A stretch of DNA of 64,000 bases from Valencia hispanica (taxonomy: Eukaryota; Chordata; Actinopteri; Cyprinodontiformes; Valenciidae), in contig OY747707.1 in assembly GCA_963556495.2 (NCBI GenBank), forward strand, positions 5,391,001 through 5,455,000. Reading direction: 5' to 3'. The notes below the pieces were generated by a model. The model saw nothing but the letters and a program-made list of their open reading frames with translations. It searched no databases and was not told where the DNA came from. This document shows, piece by piece, positions 11,336-23,800 of the stretch; the stretch's first letter is position 1; the number at the start of each line of letters is the position of its first letter. The position numbers were made by a program, and so were the translations under genes.

Positions 11336-11850
11336 TCCGTCATTTTGAGCGATGAGGTCAAAATAATTCCGGTCATAATATGTTTTTACTGCTCAATTTT
11401 TTTTATTTGCATTCAATAGTATTTATTTTTGTATTCATTTTAATTAATTCTCAATTCGAACAGAGTTGAACATATAAAAATGAAATTAAATGATTGAATT
11501 TAAAATACAAACAGTTTACCTGCTGTGGCCTGAACTCACAGTCTCACATCTTCCTCCTGCTCCGCATGGAGCTGAAATGATCACCTGCTTGTGTGTAACC
11601 AAATAGTGGGATTGGCTGCAGAGGTTTTTGTCATGAGGTTTTGCGTTTTTGCCTACAACAGATGACTTCTCATGGGGGTTTAGATGTTGTTCTGGAGGTT
11701 GACTCCTTGCTCCGATGACACACTGGAGACTGGAATTAAGCGCCACTTCAGCCAAAGTTTTGAAATCAGGGAACATTTCTCCAATTGAAGTGATCAGAAG
11801 TTGGAAAGACTCTCTGAACGAGACAACTATGTTTGTCATGTAAAAGTTAT
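11336..11850 (-). repeat. Dispersed repeat, unknown family, copy 1
   Basis: A minus-strand frame at 11516-11839 contains [15 protein letters not shown] and PHEKSSVVGKN; the plus-strand sequence at 42001-42246 contains [15 protein letters not shown] and [11 protein letters not shown]. Two copies of one repeat, opposite in orientation. The shared frame may be accidental or the remnant of an unknown element protein. Confidence 0.6.
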
Positions 11851-11859
11851 ATTTTTCAT

Positions 11860-14800
11860 TTTAATATTACATAGTGTTCAGTAAACCTAAAATAAACACC
11901 TTTGGGCATTTTGGAAAAAAAAAATCTGATTATAATGCAATAATGTATATATGTATATTTTTGTATTTGGGGGTCATGCGCCCTCTTGCGTAATGCGCCT
12001 GTCTTGCCGGCTGGTAGTTTTATTTTATGCAAAGACCTACCCCCGCAGCAGATTGGTCAATTTGCATGAGCGATACCTCGTTGGACTCTTAGAAGCCAAT
12101 AGAATAACGCCAAAACATGCCAAACAAGATTGACAACACATTCAGCCAACCAGGGAGCCGAGAACAGAGCCTCGGGGGAATGCCAGGCTTCTCCGTGAAT
12201 ACACTGAAAATACTCCCTAGGAACCAAAAATCGTAATAGCCCGGAAAGTTTTGAATGGTGCACAAGAGATGGAAGTATCAGAAAATAGCATTTATTTTCC
12301 AAAGAAATCAACTTTACATGGCAAAACAGCAAAGGTAAGGCAAATGTTACTACTGTGATTCTGAAAAGCGATTTCTTGTTGTGTTAAACTTTGGCTTATA
12401 TCTCCGCGGTGCTTTGGTGTAGCGTCATGACAGATGCATCCTTGGAATCGGTAGATTCCCTGCTTTCATTTGAGGGGTTGATTGTGTCTTTAGCACAAAG
12501 GATTGCTGCGGTAGAGCCAGAAATCTGGCGGCTGGGTTGACAAAACTATGATATGAGTTTGTTCTCAAATATTTATTTACGTGGCATCTGAGTTGTGTTT
12601 GTGGTCGGTAAAAATAGTTTAGATAGCCTTGTAGCGCTTGGTGGGCTGTTTAATTTGATGTGCATTACTGCTATTTTTTCTGTCATGTGATGTGTTGTCT
12701 CAAGCCCGTTTAAAAAAGTTATTCCCGGGGTCCCCTGATTGGGGGACCTCGGGTTTATCAGGAAGAAGGAATTGGGCTTTGAGAGAAGGGGTAGGAGACA
12801 TGCAAGGAACCTCCAGGTTTAGTGTAATTTTCACTAGGCCAGCCACTCATACATAGGTTCTCTACTGTTCACTATTTTCTCCACCTGTTGACAATGGTTC
12901 TCACGGAGGTTCTCTGGAGTCGCCAGGCCTTAGAAATGGATTTGTAACCCTTTCCGGACTGATAGATATTAATGGCCTAGTTTCTCATCTATTTTGGAAG
13001 CCATTGCATCCGAACCTGATGTGATGGTGAGTTTAGAGGTCATTTAGCCAACTTCATGTTTTCACCCAACAGTGTTGTGCCTGAACGAGTTCATTGAATG
13101 ATCGTTCACGAACTGAACTCAGTATTTTTGTCAGATGAATGTTAGAATGTGCGCACTCATCCTGTCGTTTGTGAATGGCGCTCTTCTCACAGTATAATTT
13201 AGTTTAAGAGAGTGCCAGATTTCAATTAAGCCTTCCAGACAAAAGTCTGGCTAAAAGCCACGGCTAAAACATTAGAGAGTTGTGGTCGATGCAGCATCTA
13301 CTCTTTATAATGTCTGTTAACAACAGCGTTAATACGGGGGAAGCATCAAATCTGGCAACACTAGTCACAGAGTCACACCGCACAAGCATCATCAGATTGC
13401 GAAGCATGGAGGCGAATTCCAACAAATGCAGCAGCAGGAGCAGCAGCACTACTTCTGCATCAATGATCAGAGGGCAGAGGCGGGTAGAGTAGCTGAAAAT
13501 ATTTCAAAATGACATCATCAGACGGACCAAATTATTGCTACGTGCAAATTCTTGTATGCTAAAGACTAAATTAATACAATACAAATATTTACAAAATAAC
13601 TAATTGAAGCATCATACACAATCAATTAAACTTTTTTTTCCAATAAAAATGGATGAAACTAATACCTACTATATGTTAGAACAAGGTAAAGTACTTCCAG
13701 ATGATGTATGGGGTTTAAAGTATCTCCAAATGGTCAAACAGGCTGAGCAGATAGGAACCAATACTAGAACAAAGCTTGTGTACAAACAAGAGGTCTCACT
13801 TTAACATAAACTGTAGGCGTGCAACCTTTGTGTGTCTCATGCATTTCTAATTAAAATATGTTTGCACTTATCACTGAAGTTATTCCTGTTGGGTGGAGTA
13901 TCCAGAAATTTTACTTGGGTAAGAGTAGCGATACATTATAATATTACTCAAGTAAATGTAACTGAGTAAATGTAACTAGTTACTATCTGCGTCTGTCTGA
14001 GGATAATAGCTTGCCACAACATATTGAAAAAAAAGAACTTGGTTCTTTTTTGGAACTGTGAACGTGGTTCAAAAAATGTGAATTCAAGACTATGAGCTGA
14101 ACTAGTTCATATAAAAATGAAACTTTCCCAACATTGTCAGCCAAGTTCTATTTAGGTGATTTTCAGATTCAACTGTTCTGGCAGTAATCAGGCTTTATTG
14201 TGGCTTGTGAAATAAAATCCTGAGCATCCTCGTTGTCCTGTCATCAACTTTGGACTTTCTTTGATTTAGAAAGTATTCCCATTAAAGGGGAGTTTTTCCT
14301 CTCCACTGTCGCCACATGCTTGCTCATTATGAGGGATTACTGTGGTTGGAGTCTACATGAACGGGGCACAACCTCTAGTCAATGACCTGACTATAGATAA
14401 ATAAACTGTATTGGATTGAAATCCAAAAGGAATGTGTTCAAAAATGGTCAATTCATGATTTCAACATTTAATGTGTTTTTCCCCTTAATGAATTAAATAA
14501 ATGAAAACTTGCTTGGAAAATGTTTTTTGTTCTTATTTGTTGAAAGCATCCTGCTAATCTAAGGTTATCAAGCTCCTTCAGGATCACTGCTGCACCCTTA
14601 ATGCACAAAGGAGCGATATCGCAGATCCTTCCTCTCAACAGACTCTGGAACCATCACTGATCCCAACAAACTTAAGTGTTCACGTCCCTGCTGTTGTTGG
14701 CAGTCTTTTTTTATTTCTTGTAAATAGACTCTTGTTGTTTTCTATGCACACATTTTAACATCTCATACATATTTTTAAAATATTCTCAGTTACACATTCC

Positions 14801-15980
14801 TTTTGATCTGAGTAGGCTTTTGTTTCATTAACTGTACAGAATTATTTTTCTTATGTTGTAAATGTCCTCTTATTGTATAGTTGTCTTATTTTTCTTTTTA
14901 ATTTTTAACTTTAGCTTCAATAAGCATGCTTTTATCTAACCTTAATTTGCTAACCTGCATTTCCTCACTGTGGAACAATAATGGATATTTCTAGTCTTCT
15001 ATTTTTGGGCTGACAGCTACATCTACTTTGAAACCTGTAAGAGTGCAAATATCTTTTCCAAACAGTATATGTATAAAGAAAACTCTAATTTCCAGCATAT
15101 TAGCTGTAGTAGATCAGTTCAGAGGACAAAGCAGCTTTATGGGTTTAGTTAAACTTGCCTCGGTTGTTAGTGAGTCAGAACCTCTGAGTAAATACAGCTT
15201 ACAGATCTGACAACTGGAGCGTTTTGTTTCCGCCTTGAGTGGAATTAAAGGAGCCCAATACGTGGTTGTCGCGTGGTTGTATCATTACCCTCACCGCGTC
15301 GTTTCACAGTACTTAGTTATTACTGAGCCTCCACTAAATACAGCCGTCCTCAGGCTGAACGTATGATCCCCCTCCTGCAGCTGTGGGTCAGTACGCACTC
15401 CCACTCTAACCTCCGTCAGTCAAGGCGACTTTAATAAATAACATGCCATTCAGGGAGTCCGGATCTCTACTCAGGCGGGGACAGTGAGGAATGTACCAGA
15501 AAGTTATGATGCTGGTTTATTTTTCTGTCAGTCTGCAGGAACACTGAGTCCTCCAGTCAATTAATATAAGCCCTCTAACCGTTGGAAGCTGTAAATCTTA
15601 CCAAGCAGATTGGATAAAACTGAGTGGGAAGTGACAGCTTGTCCTGATTATTTTTAGGTTATCATGCAGTGGGCTAATGGATATATTTGAGACTCGATCC
15701 CTAAAATGATGCCTTCAGGCTCAAAACTTTAAATCCAATGACTTTATGAGGTCATTTTTTTAGACTGAAAGGCACAGATCCTAAAGTTTATGTCTTGTAT
15801 GAAGTGGTCATAAACAAACTTATAAGTGTTTGCTTGGAGCCGATGCAGATAATGAAAGATTTGTGTAAATTATAAAGACTATATTTAACAAATGTAATGT
15901 TTCCTTTATATTTAAATCCGCAAAAGCACAAAAAAACTTAAAATATTCTACTAAATTGTGTTCCTTTGATAAAAAATACC
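11860..15980. other. No gene recognised (11860-15980)
   Basis: AT-rich intergenic sequence with remnants of fish repeats, for example TACTCAAGTAAATGTAACT-type sequence at 13910-13985. A GC hairpin (CGGGGTCCCC then GGGGGACCTCGGG) lies at about 12724-12755. No conserved coding signal. Confidence 0.5.
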
Positions 15981-15989
15981 TTTTTTAGT

Positions 15990-16290
15990 CAACATCTATG
16001 AGGTAAACATTTAGCTAGCTTCAAACTAAATATTTAGTTTGAAACTGTGACTTTTATAAAAAAAAAACATAAATAAATAACATGGAGGCAAAGATGACTC
16101 CATGCTATTTAGCCTGCTAACTAAATATTGAGGTATAAACTGTGACATTCATAAGTGAATGGATAAGTTGGAGAAAATATGACTTAGAAAAATGACTCCT
16201 CATTTTCTTTCTCTTATGAGTGGCTAAATAACTCAAATTATCTGTTATTTTTTGACTGTGTAACTTTACAAACGGCACCCCATAGCTGTC
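15990..16290. repeat. AT-rich dispersed repeat, copy 2
   Basis: Related to 270-515: ACATTTAGCTAGC, CTAAATATTTAGTTTGAAAC, ATAAATAACATGG and TGACTGTGTAACTTTACAAA occur in the same order. Confidence 0.6.
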
Positions 16291-16407
16291 AACAGTTTAT
16301 CCCGTACATGAAATTGCAGTTTTTATCACCCTGGAACGTAAATTAAAAACAGGCCAACAATCAGAGGTGTCAAAAGTATTCACCTTAATTACTCAAGTAG
16401 AAGTATA

Positions 16408-17802
16408 CAGTTGTGGCCAAAAGTTTTGAGAATGACACAAATATTAGTTTTCACAAAGTTTGCTGCAAAACTACTTTTAGATCTTTGTTTCAGTTGTTTC
16501 TGTGAGGAACTGAAATATAATTACAAGCACTTTATACGTTTCAAAGGCTTTTATTGACAATTACATTTATGACATTTATGCAAAGAGTCAGTATTTGCAG
16601 TGTTGGGCCTTCTTTTTCAGGACCTCTGCAATTCGACTGGGCATGCTCTCAATCAACTTCTGGGCCAAATCCTGACTTATAGCAACCCATTCTTTCATAA
16701 TCACTTCTTGGAGTTTTTCAGAATTAGTGGGTTTTTGTTTGTCCACCCACCTCTTGAGGACTGACCACAGGTTCTCAGTGGGATTAAGATCTGGGGAGTT
16801 TCCAGGCCATGGACCCAAAATGTCAACGTTTTGGTCCCCTAGCCACTTAGTTGTCACTTTTGCCTTATGGCACGGTGCTCCATCGTGCTGGAAAATGCAT
16901 TGTTCTTCACCAAACTGTTGTTGGATTGTTGGAAGAAGTTGCTGTTGGAGGGTGTTTTGGTACCATTCTTTATGTATGGCTGTCTTTTGGGCCAAAATTG
17001 TAAGTGAGCCCACTCCCTTGGATGAGAAGCAACCCCACACATGAATGGTCTCAGGATGCTTTACTGTTGGCATGACACAGGACTGATGGTAGCGCTCACC
17101 TTTTCTTCTCCGGACAAGCCTTTTTCCAGATGCCCCAAACAATCGGAAAGAGGCTTCATCGGAGAATATGACTTTGCCCCAGTCCGCAGCAGTCCATTCA
17201 CCATACTTTCTGCAGAAGATCAATCTGTCCCTGATGTTTTTTTTGGAGAGAAGTGGCTTCTTTGCGGCCCTTCTTGACACCAGGCCATCTTCCAAAAGTC
17301 TTCGCCTCACTGTGCGTGCAGATGCGCTCACACCTGCCTGCTGCCATTCCTGAGCAAGCTCTGCACTGGTAGCACTCCAATCCCGCAGCTGAATCCTCTT
17401 TTTGAGACGATCCTGGCGCTTGCTGGACTTTCTTGGACGCCCTGAAGCCTTCTTAACAATAATTCAACCTCTATCCTTGAAGTTCTTGATAATCCTATAA
17501 ATTGTTGATTTAGGTGCAATTTTAGTAGCCACATTCTCCTTGCCTGTGAAGCCATTTTTATGCAACGCAATGATGGCTGCACGCATTTCTTTGCAGGTCA
17601 CCATGGTTAACAATGGAAGAACATTGTTAACCATCACCCTCCTTTTAACATGTCAAGTCTGCCATTCTAAGGACTATGCAATTCATCTGATCACTGTTCA
17701 TAACATTCTGGAGTATATGCAAATTGCTATTATAAAAACTTAAGCAGCAACTTTTCCAATTTCCAATATTTATGTAATTCTCAAAACTTTTGGCCACGAC
17801 TG
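16408..17802 (-). mobile_element. Tc1/mariner transposon, near full length (1395 bp)
   Basis: Flanked by TA (16406-16407 and 17803-17804). The termini CAGTTGTGGCCAAAAGTTTT and the complement at 17780-17802 are inverted. It carries one transposase gene on minus. It lies inside another repeat whose halves (CTCAAGTAGAAGTA before, GATACTAGGGTTTAAAA after) continue on each side. Confidence 0.95.
16588..17604 (-). pseudogene. Tc1-type transposase, one premature stop
   Basis: From the ATG at 17602-17604 a single frame of 338 codons runs to the stop at 16588, broken only by a TGA at 17464-17466 (codon 47). An N-terminal helix-turn-helix (KSTIYRIIKNFKDRG) precedes the stop; downstream is a complete catalytic domain with VIFSDEASF, QHDGAPCHK and SPDLNPTENLW. 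Between the last Asp (HDG) and Glu (TEN) I count 35 residues, so the triad looks like DD35E rather than the common DD34E. Transposases of this kind cut and paste the element at TA sites. As it stands the gene is dead or would need readthrough. Confidence 0.93.
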
Positions 17803-18211
17803 TAGATACTAGGGTTTAAAAAAACTTCTGTAGAAGTTGAAGTATCAAGTCAAGTTCATTTACTCAAGTAAAAGTAACAATTAATGTAAGTTAAAAAAAA
17901 TCCAATTAAGGCCTAAAGCTTAAGCTGCACCATCGCACTACCACACCTTCCCCCAAAACAATTTTACTAAAGGCCATAATGACTATAATGTTTAATAAAA
18001 ATGTTAATATTGAAACATTTTGGATACACTAGGCTACTTGTTTCAGCTGCATATGTGTCCATTAAAATTAATACATTTTAGTGCCAAACAAATACATTGA
18101 ATAACCATATGTGGACTACTGAGCTTTAATATGTGTTTCATGGAGATGTGACTGGTTGGCTACCATATAGGTATTGTAATGGTACATTTGAAATCAGGGA
18201 ACATTTCTCTA

Positions 18212-18964
18212 CACAACAAGGTCAGCCTTCTAACACCTGAAGAACATTTCTAGGATTAAAGGACTGATGTCGCAACAGAACATAGAAGAACTCATCCATG
18301 TGTTTATCTTTAGTCGGATTGATTACTGCAACAGCGTCTCCACAGGTCTGCCTAAAAAGTCAATCAGACAGCTGCAGCTGATCCAGAATGCTGCTGCTCG
18401 TGTTCCTCACTAGAACCAGGAAGGTAGAGCACATCACCCCAGTTCTAAAGTCCTTACACTGGCTCCCTGTAGCTCAGAGAATAGACTTCTAAATACTCCT
18501 ACTGGTTTATAAATCATTGAATGTATGTTGGAGATCTACTGTTACTATACCAACCCCACCAGACCACTCAGGTCCTCTAATTCCAGTCTACTCAACATCC
18601 CGAGAATCAGAACCAAACATGGAGAAGCAGCTTTCAGTTTCTATGCTCCTCTAGTCTGGAACAAACTTCCAAACAACTGCAAAGCTGCTGAAACACTGAG
18701 TTCTTTTAAGTCACGGATAAAAACGTATCTGTTTAGAGCTGCTTTTGAGTCATGTTTTCATGTATATGTTTGTGTGTGTTTTAGCTTTATTGCTGTTTTT
18801 AGATCCTAAATTCATGTCTGCTTTTGAGTAATGTTTTTACGTGTCGCTCTGTGTGTGTTTTATGCTATACTGCTGTTTTTACTTTATCTCCTAATCATGT
18901 AAAGCACATTGAATAAGAGTGTTGTTGAAAGTGTGCTATACAAATGAAATTGCCTTGCCTTGCC
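18212..18964 (+). mobile_element. L2-type LINE, 5'-truncated 3' end
   Basis: Decayed C-terminal reverse-transcriptase region ([30 protein letters not shown]) and 3' end with TGCCTTGCCTTGCC repeats. Same family as the large element at 21816-26540 but opposite strand. Confidence 0.88.
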
Positions 18965-20640
18965 TAATTGCCTCAGCAACAGGAAATCCCGTAGCATGCG
19001 TACCTTCTGCATGGGTGGTTGGTACGACTCCGGGCTCTTTGAAGCCTCATCGGTAACAGTCGCGTTCCGAAGCCTCGGTTATAGATATATTGAGTACAGG
19101 GTCTGAGATGATTCTCAGATGCCTTCATGGGAATCTTTTTATTATTAATTTATTGATTCAGTCTGCTCGTCTGCACCAAGAGGTCAGGGGTGTGAGTCGG
19201 ACGGCCTTCAGATTATTCTGTCACCGTTCTAAACAAACGGACGAATACGGAAAATATTTTGTTAATGCGACCCCTGTGCGCCGTGTGTGATGGGTCGCAT
19301 ACAAGCAGGGTGTCAGAATGGATGTTTAAAAGTATTATCACACCGCAGTCATATTCTATCTGGTTGGCGCAATTTTGGACAGGCTTTTTGTCTTTGTGTT
19401 TCTTTTTAACACACTGACTACGCTAAATGAATCAGGAGTAATGAGGCTCATTATAAAATGCAAGGAGTAAAAAGTAAAGATAATTGGGTGAAAATGTAAC
19501 GAGTGGAAGTAAAATGTGAAGTATAAATACCCCAAATTTCTACTTATGTAAGATAACAAAGTATTTGTACTTCATTGCAGGATACTTCGTGATCCCATTT
19601 ATCAAAATGCAACACGTCAAAGTGAACAATTAAAGCTTTAAACTTCTATATAGAAAATAACAATAGTAATTGAAAAAGTCTTTAATTCAGTGCCTGGGTG
19701 AAACCGTAAAATCATACAAAAAAAGCATATTCACAGATACAGTTGAGACATCTGAGACTAAATAAGAAACGTATGAAACTCAACATGCTGGTTTCCTGAC
19801 AAATAGAGAGCCAGATCTTTTTTTCAGGCTGCTCACATAAAGGTTTAAATTGATGGTAAAAGGGCAACATAATTAGATCAGATAAACATTTTTTTATTTA
19901 AAAGGAATATTGCCCTCTGGATGACCAAAAAAAAGTTATTTAATTTCATTTAAATGTACCAGCATCTGGAACATGTCAGCAGAAATATCCATAGTGGTTT
20001 ATTACTGTATAAAGGCAATCCTGGGTGTGTGATAAGGCACAATTTCTAGTCCTTATGTGTAGAAATAAAATGAGTAATAATTTTCAATTTTTTCCTTTTA
20101 TAACTTCATTTAAAAATAAATATCTATTATCTTTTTTATTATTTTAAAATAATCCTTATAAATTTGCTGTACTCCATCATTGCTCCAAATCTATGCTGAA
20201 ACTGAGAAAAATAACAGTAAAAGCTCAATTCCTTAAAAAAAAAGACAAACTAAAAAGTGGAGGATGGATGAAGACAAAAAGAAGTTTAAAACATCGATAA
20301 CAAAACTGAACACAAATAACAAACATGTCATATACAGAATAAAAAAAAACAACAACCAAGATTTAACTTGAGGATGATACTTGTCTGCACTTTAAGGAAG
20401 ATATGTGCCAATGCTTTGGAGAGAAAGAACCAACTGATTCCTGCTGGAGCCTTTTCTTTACCGTTAATGGATGCTGAACGTCCTGGCAGACAAGAAAACT
20501 CCCCATGGGGGAAGTTCATCCTGATGCCACATATTTACAAGCTGCGTTAGCATAAAAATTAAAAGGAGGGGGATAAAAATTTACCAGCTGAAGTTTACAA
20601 AAATGTGTTCAACTAGGACCCCGAACACAGAGGATGGATT
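18965..20640. other. Intergenic or 3' UTR region of col18a1
   Basis: At 19140-19290 lies a repeat (CTGCACCAAGAGGTCAGGGG, GCGACCCCTGTGCGCC) shared with 41575-41720 and 56575-56715. 19420-19590 resembles the other end of the repeat that hosts the Tc1 element. The 3' UTR of col18a1 must lie left of 20643, but its end cannot be fixed from sequence. Confidence 0.5.
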
Positions 20641-20642
20641 TA

Positions 20643-20853
20643 TTATTTGGAGGGCGACGTGAAGGCGTTCTCGATGCAGAGGACGACGTAGGAGGCGGAG
20701 CAGCTGCTGGGCGTCTGCTGCAGGAGGCGGCCGCTCTGCAGGGACGACGCCAGGCCCGTCACGGCGCGCTCGCCCGCGCGCCACGTTTCACAGTAATGAT
20801 CCATTTGCCGGTGGCCCTTTTCGCTCGATCCGTGCCAGACCATCTTCTCTGGC
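20643..20853 (-). CDS. col18a1: col18a1 visible exon 36: endostatin C-terminus and stop
   Basis: 211 bases, residues 960-1029 then [36 protein letters not shown] and VVLCIENAF are endostatin signatures; three conserved Cys complete the two disulfides. GC-rich compared with the rest of the gene. The 3' UTR follows to the left. Confidence 0.98.
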
Positions 20854-23800
20854 CTGGAGGGAAACAAAACAACAACAAAAAAAACCCCCACCAAGTTTAA
20901 ATCAGGCGTGGAAACAAACACGGCCACGGATTAAAATCTGGCCCGGGTAACAAAGACTCACCATGCACTGTCCCTGAGGATGTCTCTGCCATCAAACGAG
21001 TATAATGGTACATTTTCCCTCATTTTGCTACTCTCCTCGCTGAAGATGGACTCCCAGCTGCTGAACAACACTTGGTTCTGAAAAGGGAATGAAGGAAACC
21101 GAAGGAAAGACTCACATTAAACTCCTGAAAAAAATCAACCAGTCAGGATTTAGAAAACACAGCACAACAAGATCCGCTGTCACAGTGAACGACCATATCG
21201 ACGCAGATGTTTGCAAAAAACAAATCAACAACTTTGCTTCTCTTTTCATTGCTTTTTCAAAGTATTTGACACAGTTAATCTCATTATTTATGGTAAACAG
21301 ACTCATTAGATAAGGTTGCCTGCAAGTGCATTTAAGATTCCTTTACTCCTTTCTCCTAGACCCCAAAAACGTTCCTCAGGGCTACATATTGGGCCTCCTG
21401 CTTTTCACGCTCTACATAAAAACTCAGATAATTTAATAAATGATAAAAATTAACTTTTATGCAGATGACACGGTTATTTACTGTACAGCTCCATCATAAT
21501 TTTTCCACTCTGCCATTGATGTAATTTAAGGTCGTTTTCACCCCTGATGGTCGGGTAGACTCGGTCTACAGAGTCTTCGCTTTTACTCTGCCCTCTGTCA
21601 AATGGACCAAAGCTTTTGAGCAACATGTTTACATCCTCACCTGTGGTGGTGTTGCAGCAAGAATCACTCAACACAGAAAGACTTCCTGTTTTGTGAAATG
21701 TAAAATAGCATGGCGTGACATCAGATTTTTGGTGATTTCAGTATGAGGCAGAGGACTTCGGAGAATGATGTTTTTCACGTGAGACGGCTCTGTATGAGGC
21801 GGCGTGCACAGAGTAAGGCAAGGCAAGGCAAGGCCATTTTATTTGTATAGCACACTTTCAACAGCAGGGTAATTTAAGGTGCTTTACATGATTTGGTGAT
21901 TTAAAAGAAACACATATAAGAAACACACATTACACATGATACACAATAAAGCAAGAGAAAAAAAAGCAAGAGAGCATGAACACATTTCATACATATGACA
22001 TCAAGCATTTACTCAAAGGCAATTCTAAACAGATGGTTTTTAGTCTCGATTTAAAGCAGTTCAGAGTTTCAGCAGCTCTACACTCGTCAGGAAGTCTGTT
22101 CCAGATAAGGGGAGCATAAAAAGTGAAAGCTGCTTCTCCATGTTTAGTTCTGAGTCTAGGGATGTTTAGTAGGCTAGAGTTGGAGGACCTGAGTGGTCTT
22201 GGTGGTTGGTACCATGACAACAGGTCTTCAACATATTTTGGTGCTAAGCCATGTAATGATTTATAAACTAGTAAAAGCATTTTAAAGTCTATTCTCTGAG
22301 CTACAGGGAGCCAGTGTAAGGACTTTAGAACTGGGGTGATGTGCTCTACTTTCCTGGTTCTAGTGAGGACGCGAGCAGCAGCGTTCTGGATCAGCTGCAG
22401 CTGTCTGATTGACTTTTTAGGCAGACCTGTGAAGATGCTGTTGCAGTAGTCAATCCGACTAAAGATAAACGCATGGATGAGTTTTTCTAGGTCGTGTTGC
22501 AAAATCAGTCCTTTAATCCTAGAGATGTTCTTCAGGTGATAGAACGCTGACCTTGTTATTGCCTTTATGTGACCCTGGAGGTTCAGGTCTGAGTCCATTA
22601 CTACACCTAGGTTACGAACCTGATCAGCAGTTTCTAGCTGTATTAATTGAAGCTGTGTGCTGACTATTGATCGTTCCTCCTTGGGTCCAAAAATAATCAC
22701 TTCAGTTTTGTTTCTATTCAGCTGGAGAAAGTTATGGCACATCCATCCATTTATTTGGTCAATGCATTGATTTAGGGTTTGAATGGGTTCAGAGTCACCT
22801 GGTGACATTGTAATGTAGAGCTGAGTGTCATCTGCGTAGTTATGGTAGCTAATGTTATTGGTTGCTATAATCTTGCCTAGTGGGAGCATGTAGATATTAA
22901 ATAAGAGGGGCCCCAGGATGGAGCCCTGGGGCACGCCACATGTGATTTCTGTTTGTTCTGATGAAAAGTTTCCTATTGAAACATAGAAGTCCCTGTTCTT
23001 TAGGTAAGACTCGAACCAGCCAAGTTCTGTACCAGAGAGTCCGACCCAGCTCTCCAGTCGTTCCAATAAAATATCATGATCAACAGTGTCAAATGCTGCA
23101 CTGAGGTCCAACAGAACCAGCACTGTGGTTCTTCCACAGTCTGTATTTATGCGGATGTCATTAAATACTTTGACGAGGAAAGTCTCGGTGCTGTGGTGAG
23201 CGCGGAAACCAGACTGAAAAGCATCAAAACGGTTTGTCATTGTTATGAAGCCATTTAACTGCTGAAACACAGCTTTTTCAATAATCTTACTGATGAATGG
23301 AAGATTAGAGATTGGCCTGTAGTTCTGCATTAACGTGTTGTCCAGATTTTTCTTCTTTAGCAGTGGTTTAATAACTGCTGTTTTTAAAGTCTGAGGGAAG
23401 ACACCTGATAGCAGTGATGAGTTCACTATTTGAACAAGATCAGACCCAATAACAGGAAGAACCTTCTTTAGAAAAGCTGTGGGTAGGATATCAAGACAGC
23501 AGGAGGAGGAGCTTTATTGGATAATGATTTTTTCAAGGCTGTTCTGGTTTAATTCGTGGAATTCAGACATTTTCTCTACATTGTTGTTGATTGGGGATGG
23601 CACTGGTTGTGGGTTCGATATTGAGGTACAGATTGACCGTCTAATTGTTAGAATCTTTTCAGTGAAAAAGCTGGCAAATTCATTGCAGGCCCTGGTAGAG
23701 TTTAGTTCAGGGGCTACTGTCACTAAAGGATTAGTTAGTCTTTCCACTGTTGCAAATAGAGTCCGTGCATTATTAATGTTTCTGTTGATGATTTCAGAAA

